Positions 32,340 through 36,969 of a DNA stretch of 36,969 nucleotides are shown piece after piece (positions within the stretch are counted from its first letter, which is position 1; every line of letters begins with the position of its first letter). The position numbers and the translations under genes are program-made. The notes below the pieces were generated by a model. The model did no database searches and was not told the origin of the DNA. It saw only the letters and a program-made list of their open reading frames with translations. Source of the stretch: Flammeovirgaceae bacterium (GTDB lineage Bacteria > Bacteroidota > Bacteroidia > Cytophagales > Cyclobacteriaceae); NCBI GenBank assembly GCA_003232185.1, contig QIMC01000373.1:1-36969 (forward strand). The letters are read 5' to 3'.

Positions 32340-33743
32340 ATGTCAAGAGTAACGATTTTTGGTGCAGGCTATGTTGGTGTTCCAACCGGAGCACATTTTT
32401 CTAGGACGCACAAAGTGACCATATATGACCCGGATACAGAGAAGATCAACACCATACGGAAAGTAATTGAAAATCAATCCGATGAACTGCATATTCACGA
32501 AAAGGATCTGATCGAGTTACTAAGGGAGAATCATGAAAATATCTTTTTGACCGATAATATAGAAGAGGCTTTAAAAAATCCAGAGTTCATATTTATAGCA
32601 GTGGGTACTCCTCCAAATGAAAAAGGGAGGGCAAACTTAAAATATATATACTCGGCTGCTGAGCAAATTGCAGCAAATCTTTCCAACGATTGTATCATCT
32701 TGAACAAAAGCACTGTACCTCCGGGCACAGCATATTTGGTGGAGGATATTATTGCCAAAGGATTAAAAAACAAGGTAAATTTTGCCGTGGGATCTTGTCC
32801 GGAATTTTTAGCGGAAGGGACTGCAGTAGAAGATTTAAGGACACCTGATAGAATCGTTTATGGTTGTGATGACCGGGAGGCTTTAGATAAGATCACACAC
32901 TTTTTCACCTTTTTACAGAGTAGTGATTCACTGTGCCCAATGACCACATTAAGCTCAGAACTAACCAAATACGCAGCAAATGCCATGTTGGCAACCAAAG
33001 TATCTTTTATGAATTCACTGGCTATTTTGTGTGATACCATCGGAGCTAATGTGCGGGAGGTACAGGAAGGTATAGGCAAAGATCAACGGATAGGAAGTAA
33101 GTTTTTGAATGCAAGTATGGGTTATGGAGGTAGTTGCTTCCCAAAAGATACCCAGGCAATAGCGGAATATGCAATATTACAAGATTCACCTCTTTCCATC
33201 ATTGAGTCTACGATCAAGATAAATGATGCTACCACAGAGTATTTTTACAATAAAATTGTCGAAGATTTTAAGGATAATCTAAGTGGTATCAATTTTGTAA
33301 TTTGGGGAATTGGCTTCAAAGCCCGCACAGATGATCTTAGAGAAAGCAAACCAGTAGAAATTGCTAAAAAACTAATGGACAATGGTGCTCATGTTCATAT
33401 ATATGACACCGTTCCAGGGGCATTGGTAAATTTTGAAAGAGAAAACTCAAAGTATTCTGGAAGCTTCACATTGCATCACGATCAATATGAAATGTTCTCA
33501 AATGAGATTGACGGGCTTATTATTGGAAACGAGCATGAAAAATTCAGAAATCCAGATATAGATAAATTGACCACTATGAAGCACAAGTACATCTATGATG
33601 GTAAGAACATTCTGAACAATTATCTGATCCGGTATTTGACAAAACTGCAATTCCAATACAAAAGTGTAGGTAAGGATTCAGTGGTAAACGGCCGGGACAG
33701 GACAAAATTGGTTAGCTTCCTGCAAGATAAGTATATGGACTAA
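32340..33743 (+). CDS. UDP-glucose/GDP-mannose dehydrogenase family protein
   Basis: A probable NAD-dependent enzyme that oxidises a UDP-sugar to its uronic acid, most likely UDP-glucose 6-dehydrogenase, supplying precursors for surface polysaccharide. N-terminal Rossmann motif VTIFGAGYVGVPTG (4-17), then FIAVGTPPNEKG, NKSTVPPGTA and CPEFLAEGTAVEDLRTPDRIVYG. The catalytic cysteine is in GYGGSCFPKDT (Cys266), and the C-terminal domain has IWGIGFKARTDDLRESKP. At 467 residues it is slightly longer than the bacterial norm, with a C-terminal extension (YKSVGKDSVVNGRDRTKL). A related substrate such as UDP-ManNAc cannot be excluded. It is monocistronic, with a DnaA box and a promoter element upstream. 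Confidence 0.93.
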   Translation: MSRVTIFGAGYVGVPTGAHFSRTHKVTIYDPDTEKINTIRKVIENQSDELHIHEKDLIELLRENHENIFLTDNIEEALKNPEFIFIAVGTPPNEKGRANLKYIYSAAEQIAANLSNDCIILNKSTVPPGTAYLVEDIIAKGLKNKVNFAVGSCPEFLAEGTAVEDLRTPDRIVYGCDDREALDKITHFFTFLQSSDSLCPMTTLSSELTKYAANAMLATKVSFMNSLAILCDTIGANVREVQEGIGKDQRIGSKFLNASMGYGGSCFPKDTQAIAEYAILQDSPLSIIESTIKINDATTEYFYNKIVEDFKDNLSGINFVIWGIGFKARTDDLRESKPVEIAKKLMDNGAHVHIYDTVPGALVNFERENSKYSGSFTLHHDQYEMFSNEIDGLIIGNEHEKFRNPDIDKLTTMKHKYIYDGKNILNNYLIRYLTKLQFQYKSVGKDSVVNGRDRTKLVSFLQDKYMD

Positions 33744-34093
33744 TACTCCCTGTTATTCACCAAGACATATAGCCAATGGCCATTGTTCAAGGCTATTTTG
33801 AGCTTCCAAACCCCGGTTCTTTGGTCTCTTATTAGGCATCCAGGCCCATCAGATTGTTCCAAGACCAGCTATTTCCCTTCAAAAGGCATTGTGGATAACT
33901 TATTGTTAACGAGTTCCACTGATTGCTAGCTGGTATCGATTTTGCGTTATTTTAATTGAAATCTTACACTGCTGGTTTCTGGCAGTTACTTCCCAAAGTA
34001 TATATAGTTATACCCTATAATTTTACCCTTGTTCAAATCCCGCATATTCGTCGGGAGTGACTTGCAGGTATTCATAAAATTATAGTACGTTCA
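33744..34093. other. 350-bp intergenic region
   Basis: No gene is seen. Just after the dehydrogenase stop, ATAGCC/GGCTAT (33769-33796) could form a 6-bp hairpin followed by TTTT, a weak terminator; its loop overlaps a perfect palindrome CAATGGCCATTG. A perfect DnaA box lies at 33890. Nearer the next gene, TACCCTTG (7/8) is a possible -7 element for the giant secreted-protein gene. Confidence 0.45.
33890..33898 (-). promoter_or_regulatory. DnaA box (perfect), intergenic
   Basis: TGTGGATAA, the exact reverse complement of the consensus, about 3.6 kb right of the candidate origin and 196 bp before the giant gene. Confidence 0.6.
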
Positions 34094-36969
34094 ATGAAGT
34101 GGATCAATGATCGTAAATTATGGGCGCTAGCCCTAATAGCATCTACAGTAAGCTTTTCCTCCAATGGACAAAGCTTTACCGAAGTTGGCGCATTGCGAAA
34201 TGCACAAATTGGATCCGGATCAAAAGATGGTGGCCAAGCCTGGGCCGATTTCAATCAGGACGGATTCCTAGACCTGCTCGTAAACACCAACAATAATACA
34301 GGACGTTCTCGGCTGCTATATTGGAATAGTGGCACCAATCAGTATGACGATGTTACAGCAACTAATGCACCGGAGCTCTTGCTCAATACCTGTGAACGCT
34401 CAGCATTGGCAGGGGATTTCGATAACGATGGTGACATTGACTTCATGAGGAGTGCTGCAGGCCGGTTGGAGATATATGAAAACCTTGGTTCGGGCTCCGT
34501 TCCTGCTTATAGCTTTGTTATTAAGCAAGTATTCGTTCCAGCTACATTTACTATACCTGGTACCCAGACTGGAATGAACAATGAAGGTTTGGCCTGGATG
34601 GATTTCGATGGTGATGGAGATTTGGATGTGTATATGGAAGATCATCAATATGGCCAGGATATCTTAGAGAACGATGGAACTGGGTTTTTCACACATTATA
34701 CACCGGATAGTAACCCTCAGGGATTTCCTACTACCGGAACTTCGGGAGACTACTCAGTAACCGCTGACCTGGACAACAACGGGGATGTGGACATAGTAGC
34801 CCGCCGGCAAGGAACAACCGCAGCATTGAATCAAGTGGATATATTTATCAATAATAGCGATGGTACCTTTAGCCCAAATTCTACATTAAACCTGGATACC
34901 AGAAATAGCTTCAAAGGTGGGGTAGCTGTAGCAGATTTTGACAATGACGGTGATTTTGACTATTTCTGGACTAATAATGGAACTTCCCCTGCTAATGTTA
35001 CACATGTTATTGCCGAACAAACGGGATTGAACAGTGGAGTATTTGCCTTAGCTACCGTTACTATCACTCCGGCACCGTCCTGGACAGGTCAGCAAATTGA
35101 AGGGATAGCCATGGGAGATGTGAACAATGACGGAAAGGTAGATATCTTCCTGGCATCTGACGCTGCTCCCAACTACCTGTTAATAAATACTACTACTGGG
35201 GGCAATTTTAGCTTTATCCATCAAAATTCAGGAATTAACCTTGCAGGTGATGGTGAAGGTTGTGCATTTGGAGACTATGATAATGATGGTGATCTGGATC
35301 TATATGTTAACATCAGAAATGGGAATAACCAACTTTGGGAAAACGATCTGGGTGGGAATACGGACTATATAAAAGTTGAACCGTTGATTGATCTGGGTGG
35401 TGGTTTAACCCGTTCAGCAATTGGCGCCACCGTTGTGGTGGATCAACTGGGATGTACTGCTTTGCGTTTTATTCAGGAAGTTAGTGGGGGTGTAGGTCAT
35501 GGCTCACAAAATGATACCAGACTGCATTTCGGCTTGCCCGAAGGTCCAAATTTAAGATACAAGGTAACCGTAAGTTACGTGCGGCCAAATGGTGGGGCAC
35601 GGGTTGTTGTTGATAAGTACGTGATTCCTTCTGCACTTTCTGGACAAACCTTGCAAGTGTTGGATACCGATATTAGCGATCCTAATGCCAACCCGGTTGC
35701 TTCGGATGATAATTTCACTGTGGCCATGAACTCCACCAATAATGCATTGGATGTTCTTGCCAACGATACAGACCCTAATTCGGAAGATTTAACAATATCA
35801 CTATCAACTGGTGTTACACCCAATGGAGGAACCATATTTGTGAACGATAATGGAACCCCTGCTGATCCAACTGATGATTTTGTAGACTATACGCCGGCTA
35901 TTGGTTTTACTGGTGTGGATAACTTTGATTATGACATAACCAATCAATCAAGCTTTTGTTCATCCGCATCAGTCACCATAACTGTAAATACCCCTCCGAC
36001 AGGAGACGATAATACGGTATCAACACAAGAAGATGTAACCCATGTATTTACTGTTGCAGATTTTACAGTCAACTACAATGATGCCAACGGAGATCCGTTT
36101 ACTGGAATCCGTGTCACTGGTTTGGAGTCAGTGGGAAGTTTATTGTATAACGGTACGCCGGTAACCTTAAACCAGTTGATCAGTACTGCAGACATTGGCA
36201 GCGGGTTATTATCATTTGTGCCGGTGGCAGACCAAAACGGCAGCCCCTATGACAGTTTTGATTTTGAAGTAGGAGATGGGCTTAACTATAGTACCAGTAA
36301 TTACACCCTAACTGTCAATGTAACTTCAGTCAATGACCTTCCTTCAGGAGATAACAATACCGTATCAACTCCAGAAGACATCACTTATGTATTTGCCACA
36401 GCGGACTTTACTGTCAACTACAGCGATCCTGAGAGCGACCCATTCGCACAGATCCGGGTGACCAGTTTGGAGTCGGTGGGAAGTTTGGAGCTGAGCGGAG
36501 TGCCTGTAATTCTAAATCAGGTAATCAGTGCTGCAGACATTGGTATTGGGTTATTAACATTTGTACCAATTGCCAACCAGAGCAGCAGTCCTTACGATAG
36601 TTTTGATTTTGAAGTAGGGGATGGCAGTGATTTCAGTGCTGCTGACTATACGCTAACCATCAATGTTACCCCGGTCAATGATCCACCTACAGGAGATAAC
36701 AATACCGTATCAACCCCAGAAGACATCACTTATACATTTGAAGCTGCCGACTTTACGGTAGGCTATAGCGATCCCGAAGGAGATGCCTTTGCACAGATCA
36801 GAGTAACCAGTTTAGAGTCGGTGGGTAACCTGCTTTATATCGGCGCTCCGGTAACTCTAAATCAGGTAATCACCGCCAGTGACATAGGCAGTGGATTACT
36901 AACATTTGTACCGGTAGCTGGTCAGAGTGGCAGTCCTTATGATGGTTTTGACTTTGAGGTAGGGGATGG
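34094..36969 (+). CDS. giant secreted FG-GAP / Ig / tandem-repeat protein (5' part)
   Basis: Absent from the ORF track because it runs off the window. I translated 958 codons from ATG 34094 without a stop. A signal peptide (MKWINDRKLWALALIASTVS) is followed by seven DxDxDG-type motifs of FG-GAP/VCBS repeats, which should bind calcium: ADFNQDGFLD, GDFDNDGDID, MDFDGDGDLD, ADLDNNGDVD, ADFDNDGDFD, GDVNNDGKVD and GDYDNDGDLD. At about 440-510 there is an ASPIC/UnbV-like domain (IGATVVVDQLGCTALRF, HFGLPEGPN). An Ig/cadherin-like domain follows with VASDDNFTV and DVLANDTDPN (about 532-635), then 115-residue repeats beginning TGDNNTVSTPEDITY and ending FDFEVGDG. Its likely role is as a surface adhesin or matrix protein; a type IX sorting domain would be expected at the unseen C-terminus. 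Confidence 0.9.
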   Translation, partial: MKWINDRKLWALALIASTVSFSSNGQSFTEVGALRNAQIGSGSKDGGQAWADFNQDGFLDLLVNTNNNTGRSRLLYWNSGTNQYDDVTATNAPELLLNTCERSALAGDFDNDGDIDFMRSAAGRLEIYENLGSGSVPAYSFVIKQVFVPATFTIPGTQTGMNNEGLAWMDFDGDGDLDVYMEDHQYGQDILENDGTGFFTHYTPDSNPQGFPTTGTSGDYSVTADLDNNGDVDIVARRQGTTAALNQVDIFINNSDGTFSPNSTLNLDTRNSFKGGVAVADFDNDGDFDYFWTNNGTSPANVTHVIAEQTGLNSGVFALATVTITPAPSWTGQQIEGIAMGDVNNDGKVDIFLASDAAPNYLLINTTTGGNFSFIHQNSGINLAGDGEGCAFGDYDNDGDLDLYVNIRNGNNQLWENDLGGNTDYIKVEPLIDLGGGLTRSAIGATVVVDQLGCTALRFIQEVSGGVGHGSQNDTRLHFGLPEGPNLRYKVTVSYVRPNGGARVVVDKYVIPSALSGQTLQVLDTDISDPNANPVASDDNFTVAMNSTNNALDVLANDTDPNSEDLTISLSTGVTPNGGTIFVNDNGTPADPTDDFVDYTPAIGFTGVDNFDYDITNQSSFCSSASVTITVNTPPTGDDNTVSTQEDVTHVFTVADFTVNYNDANGDPFTGIRVTGLESVGSLLYNGTPVTLNQLISTADIGSGLLSFVPVADQNGSPYDSFDFEVGDGLNYSTSNYTLTVNVTSVNDLPSGDNNTVSTPEDITYVFATADFTVNYSDPESDPFAQIRVTSLESVGSLELSGVPVILNQVISAADIGIGLLTFVPIANQSSSPYDSFDFEVGDGSDFSAADYTLTINVTPVNDPPTGDNNTVSTPEDITYTFEAADFTVGYSDPEGDAFAQIRVTSLESVGNLLYIGAPVTLNQVITASDIGSGLLTFVPVAGQSGSPYDGFDFEVGD
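36001..36345 (+). repeat. 345-bp tandem repeat unit 1
   Basis: First of the in-frame 115-residue repeats, starting AGGAGACGATAATACGGTAT. Least similar of the three to the others (for example VSTQEDVTHVF against VSTPEDITYVF). Confidence 0.85.
36346..36690 (+). repeat. 345-bp tandem repeat unit 2
   Basis: Starts AGGAGATAACAATACCGTAT. Internal anchors (TTTGGAGTCGGTGGG and the GTAGGGGATGG end) are offset from unit 1 by exactly 345 bp. Confidence 0.88.
36691..36969 (+). repeat. 345-bp tandem repeat unit 3 (cut by window end)
   Basis: Starts with the same 20 bases as unit 2, exactly 345 bp later, and continues to the window edge at GTAGGGGATGG. More units probably follow. Confidence 0.88.

Noticed and set aside
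36001-36969. Tandem repeats as a CRISPR array or IS-derived element
   Set aside because: The 345-bp units are in frame and protein-coding throughout with no spacers, so they are adhesin-type domain repeats.

Overview
The window looks like a chromosomal segment of a gliding Bacteroidota bacterium, most likely a Cytophagales-type lineage. The evidence is moderate-to-low GC, Bacteroidota-type -7 promoter elements (TAnnTTTG), lipoproteins with short lipoboxes, a GldJ homologue, Bacteroidota-restricted families (DUF2911, a DUF4175-like coiled-coil protein, lipoproteins with Ig-like domains) and a very large secreted FG-GAP/adhesin protein of the kind exported by type IX secretion. I see no tRNA, rRNA, CRISPR array, prophage or insertion sequence. 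Product names come from motif recognition by eye, not from database searches.

Layout. 0-9.97 kb is a patchwork of mostly single genes on both strands: a PAS sensor histidine kinase, a YjbQ-family protein, a sulfotransferase, a prfA-lipoprotein operon, a small lipoprotein, tag (DNA repair), a secreted amidohydrolase, a secreted DinB-fold protein, a TfoX-like small protein and a VOC protein. Three convergent gene pairs in this part meet with overlapping stop codons or only a few bases between them. 10.1-15.2 kb holds a helical-repeat protein, a DUF2911 protein, several small uncharacterised genes, a membrane transglutaminase-like protein and an orphan cytochrome oxidase subunit III. 15.3-20.1 kb holds mfd (TTG start) and gldJ, which ends in a strong terminator. 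20.2-25.5 kb holds comF, divergent from a run of plus-strand genes: a small conserved protein, a 1097-residue membrane/coiled-coil protein, an RsbW-like ATPase and ybeY.

25.5-34 kb is the most informative part and looks like the chromosome origin region. Two parS-like sites (16-mers with the CACGTG core) lie directly upstream of mnmG. mnmG is followed by a methyltransferase and an Ig-like lipoprotein gene with almost no spacing. Then comes a 375-bp AT-rich non-coding gap with one perfect and several near-perfect DnaA boxes and a 14-bp AT-rich direct repeat. Four more perfect DnaA boxes lie nearby: two inside mnmG and one in each of the next two intergenic gaps. In hand-counted lines, plus-strand GC skew is strongly C-rich just left of this gap and G-rich just right of it. 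Together these support oriC at about 29.94-30.31 kb with a parS cluster about 4.4 kb away.

Right of the origin are a periplasmic TPR protein, a nucleotide-sugar dehydrogenase, and the 5' part of a giant secreted protein. That last gene is missing from the ORF track because it runs off the window. It has seven FG-GAP-type DxDxDG motifs, an ASPIC/UnbV-like domain, an Ig/cadherin-like domain and then tandem repeats of exactly 345 bp (115 residues).
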